From Pseudorhodobacter sp. E13 (GTDB lineage: Bacteria; Pseudomonadota; Alphaproteobacteria; Rhodobacterales; Rhodobacteraceae): 47,927 nt of DNA. The notes under the pieces are model-generated. The model was not told the DNA's origin, ran no database searches, and saw only the letters and a list, made by a program, of their open reading frames with translations. This document shows positions 15,401 to 24,506 of the stretch, piece by piece. The stretch is taken from positions 1 to 47,927 of the forward strand of contig NZ_RPEN01000141.1 in assembly GCF_003991405.1 (NCBI RefSeq), read 5' to 3'. The first letter of the stretch is position 1, and every line of letters begins with the position of its first letter. The translations under genes were made by a program, and so were the position numbers.

Positions 15401-18400
15401 ATTGATGGGCAACTTCAGGCGGGCGAAAACCTCTCGCTGAGCGCGCCAGTGATCGAGGTCACGTCGGTCGCACGGATGACCGCGGGAGGACTTGGCAAAC
15501 TCTCGGCAGGGGACAGGTTTGTCAACGCAGGCGTCTTGAGCCTGAGCGGTCAACTTGAGCTCGGCAGTGGCTTTGGGGATTTTGTCAATACGGGCGTGGT
15601 CACAGCCTCCGCAACCGCCAACCGCTTCACACTCCACAATGGCAGCTTTGTGAATGAAGGCGTGTTTCAGACGCTTGGAAACAGCATCATCACGGCGGCC
15701 AGTTTCACCAATAGCGGGCACCTGCAAGCGGGCGGGCGGCTTGAGCTGACGGCAGAACGATTTGCCTACGAAAGCTATCTCGACAGGTATGGTAACGAGC
15801 GGTTCGGGTGGGTGTCTCAAGGAGCGGGCGACATTCTAAACACGGGTACGCTTCTCTCTGGCGGCGACACCCGCCTTTATGCGGGCAGTATTCGCTTTGA
15901 CCCAGACAGCTATTTGGGCGCGGCCCATCTCAAAGTCACCGCCGATCACTTTGATAACGCCGGCCTCGTGGCGCTTTCCGGTGAGGGATCAAATACCTGG
16001 ACGCTGACTGATAGCCTGTTGCAAACGGGCACGACCTACGCGGATGGCCCGCTGTCCGTGGTGGCGGGCAGGCTGGAAATCGGTGCCGGCAGCCTGCTGG
16101 CCAGTGCATCAAGACTGTCGCTAGGTGTAGAAGGCACACTTCTTTCGAGCGGGGCCCTGACCGGGGCGGATGTATCTCTAAGCGCGGCGTCTATCATCGG
16201 CACGGGCTCATCTCTCGTGACCGGCAGTGACCGCGTGACCATCAAGGCCACAAGTACTTTTGAATATGCCGGCGAGCTGGTGTCCGGTGGAGCTATGTCG
16301 GTGTCTGCGGACAGCTTTGATCTCGCGGGCAATACATTTGGCCAGGTTCTGTCGTTCAAGGCAGCAACCTCAGGTCACACCCGTGGTAATGTCTACGCCT
16401 CGGATGGTTTGAGTGTCGTCGTGACAGAGGCATTCACAAATGCGGGTTTTCTGGAGGCCCGCAGCAGCCTGTCTCTCTCCGCGACCCAGATCGTCAACGA
16501 AAGCCTCGCGACGCTCTCTGGCACCAGTATCGATCTGCGGGCCAACGCCATCCTGACCAATGCGGGTCGCATTGCTGCGGCGAATATGATCAATGTGAAC
16601 GTGGGCGGCACATTCACAAACGCAGCCGGGGCTGAGATCGAAGCGGTCTCTATGGGGCTCAGTGCCGACACGTTCACCAACTTCGGAGAGATCGACGCCT
16701 ACGGGCTCTTTGGGCGCGTGAACCAATCGGTGAACAATTATGGCGCGATCACCACAGAGACCTATATGGGCTTTGACGCGGCAGAGTTTGTGAATCAAAG
16801 CGGTGGGCAGCTGCACTCACATGGTCATCTGTTCATTGACGCGGGTGCCGCGGGCCTGACCACCAGGGTGAACAGCCGGATCATCGGCGAGAGCGTTGAT
16901 CTTCGGGTTGGCGCGCTGAGCAATGCCGGGCTCATCGACGCCAGCTCGGTTCTGAACATAGCCGATGTGGACGGCGCGATCCACAACATGTCCACCGGCT
17001 CCCTGCAAGGTGCGACGATAGCTTTGCTTGCCGACGGGGAGTTCCGCAACGATGGTGTGATCGGCGATGTTTTGGCAACGGATGTGCTCAACATCTCAGC
17101 TGATTTGAACGCTCAAAACACAGGTCTTGCCACTGCAAAAGAGCTGCGCCTCCTGTCGCGCGGTCAGATCACCAACTCAGGCACTCTGACCGCCAGCAGC
17201 TTTCTTGGGGTCAAGTCCCGGGATGCCGGGATTGTGAACAATGGCTTGATGGATGGGCGCGATGTGCTTCTCGAGGCGCGGACAGACCTGATCAACCACG
17301 GCAGTCTTCGGGCCGAAGAAGACCTTGTGGCTGAACTGTCAGGGAGTATTACCAATGCTGGTTCTCAAGCCAATATCACCGCACGCGACGTCAGCCTCAT
17401 TGCGCGCAACGACGTATTGAATGAGGCCAGCCTGACAGCAACCACATCTTTGGCGTTAGCGTCAGTATCGGGGAGCATCACCAATCGCGGTCAATTGGAA
17501 GGGGCGGACATCTCTCTGGTTGCCCAGCGTGGGACGGTGGTTTCCCACAGCGCTATCTCAGGCCGGGACAATGTTGGTATTGAAGCGAGTGATATCCAGC
17601 TGAAACAGGCCGTCGCAGCCCCAAACCAGATCGTGCTGTCTGCTACAAAATCGATTGAGCTTTCTGGCAGCGCATCCACGAAAGACCTCTATGTCGGTGC
17701 AGGCGGTATGCTGCGCGCCAATGGCGGCGCTCTGCGCGGATGGAACCTCACACAGCTCATTGTCGGAGATATCGACCGCTTTGATGGCAATTACGCAAGC
17801 GCCACCAAGCAGCGCAAGCTTGGGATCATCGGCGGGCCGCTCCATGATGTCGTGGTTCAAATCGGTGCTAATCTTGGAATGGCTGGAACCAGAACCGAAC
17901 GGTGGTCCGGATCTGGATCTTATTCGTTTGACGGTTACAAGTGGGTCTACGACCCCAAGATATTCCAAGGATATGGGTATAGCGGTTATGTCTTTGAGCA
18001 CACTGATCTCGCTGCAAGTGGTTCGGTTTCTATCAGAGCAGAAACCATCAATCTCTCCGGTAAATTGATTGCGGGTGAAGACCTGCTCATCCGGGGTGGA
18101 GACAGTTATCATGACGGTTTAGAGGTCTCCAATGCGACGTTACAAGCGGGTCGCGATATTTTCCTCACTGGAAGTGGGAAGCACTTTCATGCCCGTGAGG
18201 ATGTAGAGATATCTCCGGGTAACAGTCTCAAGATTGCTCGCCTTGGCAACGCAACAGCCGGAAGCGTGAACATCAGTGAATGGTTAACCTCGTCTGACTT
18301 GTATTTTGATTTAGAGGTCTATGCAGATTACATAGGGGTTCACTCAAGCCATCGCTTTGTAGGGCACGACATCACATTATTGGCGCGCCACACTATTGGC

Positions 18401-21400
18401 CAACGAAACCAAGTTATCGTTGCGGACAAGATCACATATGCTGCTGAAACTGGGCAGGTGTATGTCTCCTTCGATCCATTCCAATGGCGCGCAGCCAATC
18501 CAAATGCACGCGCGACATCAAGCCGTTGGGATGTGAGCACCGCTGGCTTGCGCGGAGAAACCCTGGTCGCAGGCAGCGGCGGTATCTCACTTTATGCGGG
18601 GGGCGACATCCGCCTGACCTCCGGCAAGTTCTACTCCTACAGTGATATCGACCTGACCGCAGGAAATAACATCATCAGTGAGCCGCTTTATCGCGCTAAC
18701 ACACGCGGAAGCGGCAATGTGCCTGGATATGTCGGCTGGAGCTTCTCGGACAAATATCGCGACGCGGGCAACTGGCGGCCCACCAGTGCGGATAATGTGG
18801 AACGTATCGTAGATGGGGCGCTGCACCTGACCGAAGAGGTGCGCAGCTCACAGCTCAGCAATGTCGAGGAATACCGCGCCTATACCAACCAGATCACCGC
18901 ACGCCAAAATGTGAACATCATCGCCGGCGGCCATGCCGCCTTCCTGGGTACGCCGATAAAAGCGCACTATGGAGATGTCACCATTGAGGCGGATGAGGGC
19001 ATCAGCCTGGCCGCCGCCTGGGGCTACCGTGAGTTCTCCGATGAATGGTCATGGTCCAGCAGCAGCTGGTTCACCAAGCGCCGCTACTATCGCTCGGTCT
19101 ATCAGTACGACGATATCTACACGCGCCCCGAAATCAGTGCAGCGCGCGGCGATGTCAGCCTGCGCTCCGAGGGCGATGTGATTGCCGCAGGGGCCAAAAT
19201 CACTGCAGGCGGTGATCTCACCATTGCCTCGGCCCAGAGCAATATCCTGCTGGGCACCTACCGGGAGCGCTATGTGCGCTCTGCGATTTATAACAAGACC
19301 AGCAGCTTCCTTGGCATCACCTATAACAAGTCCAAGACCTCGATTAGCATTGATGCCGAGCTTGGTACCGGAAGTGAATTCCAGGCTGACAGCCAGCTGA
19401 CCCTTCAGGCCGAGAACGACATCCGCATTATTGGCGGGCGCTTTGAGGCCAACCGCGTGCGGCTCGAAGCAGGACGCAATCTCTATATTGACGGTGCCAT
19501 CGATGCCATCCGTCTGGAGAAGTTCACCCAGAACACCAATCTCGTGACCATCACCACGATCCAGGAAGGCTATGACCGGGAAACCGTCGCCTTCCCCGAG
19601 ATTGTCTCCACGCAAGTCCCTGAGTTCTCCGTAGGGGGCGACGTGCATATCGCGGGCTGGCGTGGGGTGGATATCAACCGCTCCCTGGCGCGCACAATCT
19701 CCAACCGCGACTTCGACAACGCCCTTGCCAATCTCTACACACCTGCAGCCCTGGAGGGGGCGCAGGCAGCAGCGGGGAGCATCGACGCCAAGTACTTGCG
19801 TGACTACGACCTGCCCGGGGCCTCCGATGGCCAGCAATTCGCCTATCTCGACACTCTAATCCAGGATTACGGCGCGACCTATCACACCATCGCTCTGCGG
19901 GATCGTGAATGGTATGACAAGCAGGTCCAACTCACCCCCGCCTTCCGGGCATTGCTGCAGATCGCTGTCACCTACGCCACCGGTGGATCCGGACTGGGGC
20001 TTTTCGGCAGTGCCGGAACCAGTGTCGGGACCTCCCAGACCTTATTCCAGATCGCGGCGCAGCAGAGCTTCAACAGCTTCACCGTCAGTGTCATTGATGG
20101 GGCGATCACCGGTCAGTTCGATCTGGGCGACGCGCTGCAGACCGCGCTCATCGCTGGCGGCACTTCCTATATCTCCGGTCATCTGAGCAATGAGCTCGGG
20201 CTCAGCACCACGCCCACCAGCATCGATCAGGCGGGTAGCCTGCAAGCCTATTTTGCGCCGGATGCGATTGTCGATCGCTTTGGCAACCGCGTCCTCAACC
20301 AAGTGGTTACCAACGCAGTGCGCGGGGAAGACCTCTTTGAGGGCTTCGATGATCTGGCCCGTACCTTCCTGATTTCCGAGACACTGGCCGTCGCGCAGTT
20401 CGGCATCGGTGAGCTCGGCCATGGCAATGCCGATTGGGAAGGCTCGTTCGGTCATCTCCTGCTCCACGGCGGTGTGGGCTGCGTGGCTCTCGAAGCCCTC
20501 AACGGCAATTGTGCCGCGGGCTTTGCTTCAGGCGCTAGCTCGTCGCTGCTGGCGGGGGCAGACAATCTCTCGAATGATCAAAAACAGGCTCTGGCTCCAT
20601 TGGTGGGGGCCATTGCCGCGTTCCCATTTGCGGACGGCGAGGCGACAAACGTCAGCTTCGGCAGCACAATTGGTGAATCGGCAATCAACAACAATTACTT
20701 GAGCCACAGCGAGTTGGTTCAGGCGCAGAATGATTTGCGAAACTGCATCCAGGCAAACGGCGATTGTTTTGAGATTGCGGAACGCTATCTTGCCTTGAGT
20801 GCACGCAATGATGCCGCATTCGCAGCGTGTGATGGCAATCGGCGTTGCGAAGAATACCATCTAAAGCGTATCGTCGCGGCTGATCTTTCCGGCCAATATG
20901 CCGACTTTGTCAGATTACTGGGCCTTTCCAACGCACGGCTGACGCTCTCGAGCTTTGACGCGTTCCAATATGGCCGTGCTCAAGAGGTTGCTTCCAGCCA
21001 TGATTGGAATCGTCTGCAACAACTTGGACAAGAACAATTCCGGGCTGAATTTGTACTGACACATTGTGGCGGACAGGATGGTACAACATGCAGCACCCGC
21101 TTCGACAACGAGATTATACGCCTTGAAGCAGACGCCGCGCGACGCGCAGCCAATCTGGAGGCCATGGAGGACTTTGTTGGTGAACTGACCAGTGTGATCC
21201 TGCTCGCTGGTGGCGGTGGATTAGTTGGGGTCAGTGTCCGGCAAGCCGTTCGAGGCGCTGTGGCGTTCTGCGGGCGAAATCCAACCTGCATTGCCATGAC
21301 GCTCGGGCGGGAGGGAGCTGAAGTAACACTTGCGGAGTTTGCGGCAGGCGGAGCAGCGGTGTCTCAAGCTGGCGGTTCGAAACTCCTCGATGACGTGATC

Positions 21401-21859
21401 GAAGCGAGCGCCGATATCGTTAGGCTGGGAAGAACTACGCCAAACCGCATCGTATCGCCTCCAGAGGTTCCAGTCGGGCATTATGACACGATTTACCCCC
21501 GTGGCTTGGGTGCCGCAAACGGACCACTCCCCGACGGCTACGTGTACGTTTCTCGTTGGGTATCTCCAGCAGAAGCTCGACTGTGGTTGGATAATCAGGG
21601 AACAGCTATTCCATCTGCTGTTGGACATGTTCCCGGCGCAACAACCCCGCGAGTTTTTGTTACTCAACAGTTCGATGGTGGGGTCCCACCAGGAGCGACC
21701 GGTAGTATTCGAATAGATTTTGCGGCACCGGAAGCAATGATGCATGGCGGGACTGGAAGTAACACAGGCCTGGATCGTGTAATTTTCCAACCCGCCACGA
21801 GTACTCCGATCCACAATGTCCGAATTCATGTTCCGGACGGCGTCACAATTCCAAATTGA
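12404..21859 (+). CDS. giant filamentous TPS exoprotein with CdiA-like C-terminal toxin module
   Basis: This 3151-residue protein starts at a TTG preceded by GAGG. It has an extended signal peptide (cleavage near AQA at residue 48) and a TPS secretion domain with NPNG at 159-162. A long filamentous stretch follows, made of haemagglutinin-type beta-helix repeats (ITNAGT-, LSAGG-like). An inserted discoidin/F5/8C-like domain lies at about 815-950 (EEWIEVDLASALVLTEIVL...YVRLEHSG). A DUF637-like hydrophobic region at about 2500-2600 precedes a VENN-like pre-toxin motif (INNNYLSHS, about 2760). The last 390 residues carry paired cysteines, a hydrophobic segment and an end domain (DGYVYVSRWVSPAEARLW...RVFVTQQ) vaguely like ADP-ribosyltransferase toxins. 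It should be exported by the FhaC homologue at 22805-24502. Adhesion plus contact-dependent inhibition is the likely role. Confidence 0.9.
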   Translation: MLFFKFVSPWRFLRNRPLKLARKIHQGFTLLTCLVVALQPMMVELAQAQEIIIDPNGNVGFKPSLQRTSRPQVVDIARPNAGGVSHNQYREFNVPDEGTVLNNSQGATSTHVAGAISGNPNLSGGTASTIVNEVTSTSSSTLTGSIEVAGDRAGVIIANPNGVLCNGCNFLNASNGTLTTGVPVIDGGNVRLDVTQGAVTIGRRGLDGSSTPNVNLIGRTVVVDGKVTAIDGINVQGGAQSYDLTNGRRLSTLTGTGAAPDFVVDGTEYGAMEAGRIQIIGNEQGLGVRTLGSVQSNAGGIQIAGQGDTTVRSVAAQGAVALDAGNGTLTLERDITSATSTVTAFALNDVATTARTGLYGFAGVSITAQTGELSFGGDLQSGADVTLYGGQRLTFAGYGTSTGGFTFSGETEIVIEGATIVANAVEAIEGGARLTLRDTAVFSREDFHIETGDFELGRDVTVAGLSDATPSKLVVTASGSFRNSADLRRHDFASISFGGDLYNEAGGIIEGVRLAILSDADIHNAGVISGTTSLTLDVASLFNNETGVILAKSGVINTSSALVNEGVISSDVKLTLTSEGSLHNDGYIQAHRAYLSAPDLNNSATGEIRVSDYGEITSEGVFANGGILASLGAFRIIAAGFENAGVVNVDNYFEVIAGHILNETTVIAGDRIVFRASEAIRNEGTLASYGNLYLSAGGAVINSGHLLADGTVDIGGASFDNASGALLRARKAGISTSILRNAGEVFLIDDFSNGSFALFENAGVFATQGRITLVGRDADAEARFLAGSALISGLGTGTDFGDDPDFTQEVDLTKSLRGLVTAAVSSSGNSRAKAASAIDGEVSRYNRAETGSGAEEWIEVDLASALVLTEIVLSNPSYNRAETNASLIGAEIVVYDATHQEVYRSAPITDAGDAEALNIALPENVEGRYVRLEHSGQSLYVSEVKVFGHLSSEALALYEAAPQSLKTREDIAISFANLLIEGRIAAGGDLSLSGPDHLLIDGQLQAGENLSLSAPVIEVTSVARMTAGGLGKLSAGDRFVNAGVLSLSGQLELGSGFGDFVNTGVVTASATANRFTLHNGSFVNEGVFQTLGNSIITAASFTNSGHLQAGGRLELTAERFAYESYLDRYGNERFGWVSQGAGDILNTGTLLSGGDTRLYAGSIRFDPDSYLGAAHLKVTADHFDNAGLVALSGEGSNTWTLTDSLLQTGTTYADGPLSVVAGRLEIGAGSLLASASRLSLGVEGTLLSSGALTGADVSLSAASIIGTGSSLVTGSDRVTIKATSTFEYAGELVSGGAMSVSADSFDLAGNTFGQVLSFKAATSGHTRGNVYASDGLSVVVTEAFTNAGFLEARSSLSLSATQIVNESLATLSGTSIDLRANAILTNAGRIAAANMINVNVGGTFTNAAGAEIEAVSMGLSADTFTNFGEIDAYGLFGRVNQSVNNYGAITTETYMGFDAAEFVNQSGGQLHSHGHLFIDAGAAGLTTRVNSRIIGESVDLRVGALSNAGLIDASSVLNIADVDGAIHNMSTGSLQGATIALLADGEFRNDGVIGDVLATDVLNISADLNAQNTGLATAKELRLLSRGQITNSGTLTASSFLGVKSRDAGIVNNGLMDGRDVLLEARTDLINHGSLRAEEDLVAELSGSITNAGSQANITARDVSLIARNDVLNEASLTATTSLALASVSGSITNRGQLEGADISLVAQRGTVVSHSAISGRDNVGIEASDIQLKQAVAAPNQIVLSATKSIELSGSASTKDLYVGAGGMLRANGGALRGWNLTQLIVGDIDRFDGNYASATKQRKLGIIGGPLHDVVVQIGANLGMAGTRTERWSGSGSYSFDGYKWVYDPKIFQGYGYSGYVFEHTDLAASGSVSIRAETINLSGKLIAGEDLLIRGGDSYHDGLEVSNATLQAGRDIFLTGSGKHFHAREDVEISPGNSLKIARLGNATAGSVNISEWLTSSDLYFDLEVYADYIGVHSSHRFVGHDITLLARHTIGQRNQVIVADKITYAAETGQVYVSFDPFQWRAANPNARATSSRWDVSTAGLRGETLVAGSGGISLYAGGDIRLTSGKFYSYSDIDLTAGNNIISEPLYRANTRGSGNVPGYVGWSFSDKYRDAGNWRPTSADNVERIVDGALHLTEEVRSSQLSNVEEYRAYTNQITARQNVNIIAGGHAAFLGTPIKAHYGDVTIEADEGISLAAAWGYREFSDEWSWSSSSWFTKRRYYRSVYQYDDIYTRPEISAARGDVSLRSEGDVIAAGAKITAGGDLTIASAQSNILLGTYRERYVRSAIYNKTSSFLGITYNKSKTSISIDAELGTGSEFQADSQLTLQAENDIRIIGGRFEANRVRLEAGRNLYIDGAIDAIRLEKFTQNTNLVTITTIQEGYDRETVAFPEIVSTQVPEFSVGGDVHIAGWRGVDINRSLARTISNRDFDNALANLYTPAALEGAQAAAGSIDAKYLRDYDLPGASDGQQFAYLDTLIQDYGATYHTIALRDREWYDKQVQLTPAFRALLQIAVTYATGGSGLGLFGSAGTSVGTSQTLFQIAAQQSFNSFTVSVIDGAITGQFDLGDALQTALIAGGTSYISGHLSNELGLSTTPTSIDQAGSLQAYFAPDAIVDRFGNRVLNQVVTNAVRGEDLFEGFDDLARTFLISETLAVAQFGIGELGHGNADWEGSFGHLLLHGGVGCVALEALNGNCAAGFASGASSSLLAGADNLSNDQKQALAPLVGAIAAFPFADGEATNVSFGSTIGESAINNNYLSHSELVQAQNDLRNCIQANGDCFEIAERYLALSARNDAAFAACDGNRRCEEYHLKRIVAADLSGQYADFVRLLGLSNARLTLSSFDAFQYGRAQEVASSHDWNRLQQLGQEQFRAEFVLTHCGGQDGTTCSTRFDNEIIRLEADAARRAANLEAMEDFVGELTSVILLAGGGGLVGVSVRQAVRGAVAFCGRNPTCIAMTLGREGAEVTLAEFAAGGAAVSQAGGSKLLDDVIEASADIVRLGRTTPNRIVSPPEVPVGHYDTIYPRGLGAANGPLPDGYVYVSRWVSPAEARLWLDNQGTAIPSAVGHVPGATTPRVFVTQQFDGGVPPGATGSIRIDFAAPEAMMHGGTGSNTGLDRVIFQPATSTPIHNVRIHVPDGVTIPN

Positions 21860-21869
21860 GGTTGCAGGA

Positions 21870-22172
21870 ATGATACGAATTCCGAATAGGGCATTAGTGA
21901 TCAGGCGCGCAGCACTTGAAAGCCTTTCACTTGCAAGTGGCGATTTCGCGCAAATGATGGCTTTTGATAGCCCTAGTGATGAAACAACTAGCCTGTTAGT
22001 ATACGGGCCATACTTTGACTTTGAGTCGTTGGCAGAAGTTGTTAGTAGGCTTGACCAAGCTGGTCTCCAATACTGGGATGATTACATTGATCTGAAAGAA
22101 GACGTCCCAGAATGGATATCTCTGGCGGTTTTGAGCTCAGATCACCCAATTTCGACCGCTGGTCTGACATAG
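21870..22172 (+). CDS. probable immunity protein for the exoprotein toxin
   Basis: The start was placed at ATG 21870 (MIRIPNRALV), with GAGG 8 bp upstream overlapping the exoprotein stop; a longer reading would overlap the toxin gene. The 100-residue acidic protein (FDSPSDETTSLLVYGPYFDFESLAE..., YWDDYIDLKEDVPEW) has no signal peptide. Its place 10 bp after a CdiA-like toxin gene, its small size and its acidity are the hallmarks of a CdiI-type immunity protein. The family is not recognised; the assignment rests on context. Confidence 0.65.
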   Translation: MIRIPNRALVIRRAALESLSLASGDFAQMMAFDSPSDETTSLLVYGPYFDFESLAEVVSRLDQAGLQYWDDYIDLKEDVPEWISLAVLSSDHPISTAGLT

Positions 22173-22258
22173 CTAATTCCCGATGCGAGCGTGATTACAG
22201 TTCCAATAGGCGCGACATCCGAACAGGTCAGTGTGGCTATTTCGAAGGCTTTGCAATA

Positions 22259-22426
22259 ATGAGCCGCCTCCATTTTTATGTAACTCCTGCTGACTTGTTA
22301 GCTGTCTGCAAGAACGTCGAAGCAAAGTTGGAGTTGAAAATTCTGCCCACGTTCGAGGTGCCGGAGGAAGACTATGCTGGCGAATTCACCGTCTATCATC
22401 GCTTCGAAGACTGGATATCTACCTAG
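22259..22426 (+). CDS. short ORF, possible truncated orphan immunity protein
   Basis: The 55-codon frame (MSRLHFYVTPADLLAVCKN...YHRFEDWIST) reads like the N-terminal part of a soluble alpha/beta protein and then stops. The DNA is AT-richer than the exoprotein body. CdiA loci often keep remnants of earlier toxin-immunity modules behind the current one, and this could be such a relic. No family was recognised. Confidence 0.4.
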   Translation: MSRLHFYVTPADLLAVCKNVEAKLELKILPTFEVPEEDYAGEFTVYHRFEDWIST

Positions 22427-22464
22427 CGACTCTTTCATTAATCCTCGGCCCCTGCAGTAAGAAA

Positions 22465-22794
22465 ATGAAAATACACGTAGATAAAGCTGATATTTACCGC
22501 GAGGTTTACACACCTCAGGGCAAACTTGTCATATTAAATTGGATTTCCGTTAAAGAGAAATATGGCGTTTCAACCTCTGACAATCTTTGGCTAATTGATG
22601 ATAGTGGCGAACGAATTTGGATTGCAACAAAGACGGAGACACCGGGAAAACCATATCTGCTTGCGTACAAAGAACCCTTCACAGAGATAGTTCATAACAC
22701 TGAAGGGGCGTGGGTTGGAATAACCTATTCTGGGGATAACTTTTTGATAGATTTAAATAATGGATTTTGTCAGCACAAGGGCTGGGGCAAATAG
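22465..22794 (+). CDS. hypothetical protein, possible second immunity gene
   Basis: This 109-residue soluble protein is beta-rich (KLVILNWISVKEKYG, NLWLIDDSGERIWIATK, GITYSGDNFLIDLNNGF). It follows the toxin and first immunity gene in the same direction and shares their low-GC character. It stops 10 bp before the convergent transporter gene ends. It may be an orphan immunity protein or an unrelated passenger gene. I do not recognise the family. Confidence 0.5.
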   Translation: MKIHVDKADIYREVYTPQGKLVILNWISVKEKYGVSTSDNLWLIDDSGERIWIATKTETPGKPYLLAYKEPFTEIVHNTEGAWVGITYSGDNFLIDLNNGFCQHKGWGK

Positions 22795-22804
22795 TAAACG
22801 AAAC

Positions 22805-24502
22805 TCACCATGTTTTCACATCCGCCCTGATTTGGACCACGGGATCACCGATCCCAAAACTATTGCCTTCGATGAGCGGCACACCGACGGTGCCTGAGAG
22901 GGTGAACCGCTTGTGATAATACGACAGGCCGATCCCGAAGCCTGCGGCTTTTTCAGTGACGTCGCGGGCGCGATCATGGGTGACCCCCATATCCAGGAAG
23001 AGATGTGTCTGGGTCTTGGCCGCCACCTTGCCAGCGATCTCTTCAGGCAGGAAGTTCCAGATGTTAGGCGTGAGGTAGAGATCATTGCGCATGTTGAGGC
23101 CCATATCGCCTGTGGCGACAGAGGCCTCATAGCCCCGCACAGTTGAGAACGACCCTAGTGACAATTGCTCCGTGCCATAGAGCGTATGCGGGCTCCATTG
23201 GGCACGCAGATCGGTGACCAGGGTGCCTGCCTGCCCAAGCGCGCCCTGACGCTGCCAGCCGGCGTTGATCTTGAAGAACTGCGCGCGGGGAATGTCTGAA
23301 CCAACGCCAGGCGCGTCCTTGTCGGCCCCAAAGAGCGTGGTGCCAAAGGTCAGCGTCGCGTCATAGGAATTCCGGGCCTTTTCTCCGAGGCGGAGATGTT
23401 TGACGCCAAGGTTGAAGGTCGTGAGGTTCTGCGGCGTCAGGCGCAGATCGTTGATGAAGCGGTCACTTTTGCGCAGCCGCAACCCGAAGTTCAGCTCGGT
23501 TGTGGACGTCTGATCGCGATGCGCAACATAGCGGGCTTTCAGGCCAGCGGTACGGGAGGTGCCAAAGAGCTCGGAAAGCGCATTGAGCGGTGTCAGGTAC
23601 TCGGAATAGGCAAGCTCCGTCTCAAATGTCCAATAGCCATAAGGAACAGAGCCGTTAATGCTGAGCGCGTTGGTGTTTTCTGATCCGGAATAGCCAAAGG
23701 TCCAGGCATCATTGGCCCCGAAGAGATCGTCCACTTCGAGATCGAAGGAGAGCCTGTTGCGCCCGGTGCTTTCTGAGCCCTGATTGTCCAGCCGCGCATA
23801 GCCGCGCACACGATCTTCTTGCACCCGCTGGACAATGACATAGGAGCCGCCGGGCTCTGCGCCCGGTTGCAGTTTCAGGATCGCCTCGACCGAGGCCAGG
23901 CGGTTCATCTGATCAAGCCCTTGCTCGAAGTCGCGGAGCTGGAAGAGCTCGCCTTCCGCATTTGGAAAGGCGGTTTTGAGCTGCCGCTCGCCACGCTTGC
24001 TTTCGATCTGCTGCTCGGCATCGATCAGCAGAATGTCCTCGACCGTGCCTTCGAGCATGGTGAGGGTCAGTTCACCCGCGGCGAGGTTCTGCGGCGGGAT
24101 ATAGGTCTTGGAGGTGATATAGCCCTGATCGGCATAGGTGGCATCCAGCTCGCGCATCACCGCCTGGATATCCGCGCCTTGCATACAGCGAGGGACGTAT
24201 TTGCTGGTGATGGCCGCGAGCTCTTCGGGTGAGAGGAGCGTGACACCCTCTACGGTCAACCGATTGATCTGGAAACAGGGTCCGCCTCTCGCTTGGGCGG
24301 GTCCTGGATCAGGTGCGCCGCCGCGCCGCTCAAGCGTGCCAAGTTCATTGGTACGCTGTTCCAGCTGCCTGCGGCGTTCTTCTTCGAGTATTGGGTCCGG
24401 CACTTGCTGCGCCAGGAGTGGCGCGCTGGTTGCAAACGTGAGGGCGAGGACCATACTTGCCTTGGCGATGCAGCCTCGCCCATATGCGCTTATACCACGC
24501 AC
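22805..24502 (-). CDS. two-partner secretion outer-membrane transporter (FhaC/ShlB type)
   Basis: This 565-residue protein begins with a signal peptide (cleavage near LLAQQ, about 32). It continues with a Pro/Glu-rich linker, a POTRA region (about 75-235, FQINRLTVEGVTLLS...) and a C-terminal beta barrel with the conserved VRGY motif (STVRGYEAS, about 455). These are the defining features of TpsB transporters, which move TPS exoproteins across the outer membrane. It starts 4 bp after the second exoprotein gene and is co-transcribed with it. It probably also serves the giant exoprotein at 12404-21859, which has no other partner in view. The barrel ends in Lys-Thr-Trp rather than the usual Phe. 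Confidence 0.93.
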   Translation of the reverse strand: MRGISAYGRGCIAKASMVLALTFATSAPLLAQQVPDPILEEERRRQLEQRTNELGTLERRGGAPDPGPAQARGGPCFQINRLTVEGVTLLSPEELAAITSKYVPRCMQGADIQAVMRELDATYADQGYITSKTYIPPQNLAAGELTLTMLEGTVEDILLIDAEQQIESKRGERQLKTAFPNAEGELFQLRDFEQGLDQMNRLASVEAILKLQPGAEPGGSYVIVQRVQEDRVRGYARLDNQGSESTGRNRLSFDLEVDDLFGANDAWTFGYSGSENTNALSINGSVPYGYWTFETELAYSEYLTPLNALSELFGTSRTAGLKARYVAHRDQTSTTELNFGLRLRKSDRFINDLRLTPQNLTTFNLGVKHLRLGEKARNSYDATLTFGTTLFGADKDAPGVGSDIPRAQFFKINAGWQRQGALGQAGTLVTDLRAQWSPHTLYGTEQLSLGSFSTVRGYEASVATGDMGLNMRNDLYLTPNIWNFLPEEIAGKVAAKTQTHLFLDMGVTHDRARDVTEKAAGFGIGLSYYHKRFTLSGTVGVPLIEGNSFGIGDPVVQIRADVKTW

Positions 24503-24506
24503 GCGC

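Noticed and set aside
13587-21829. Many 60-260 codon antisense frames across the giant exoprotein
   Set aside because: All lie opposite continuous repeat-rich TPS coding sequence and show no family motifs.
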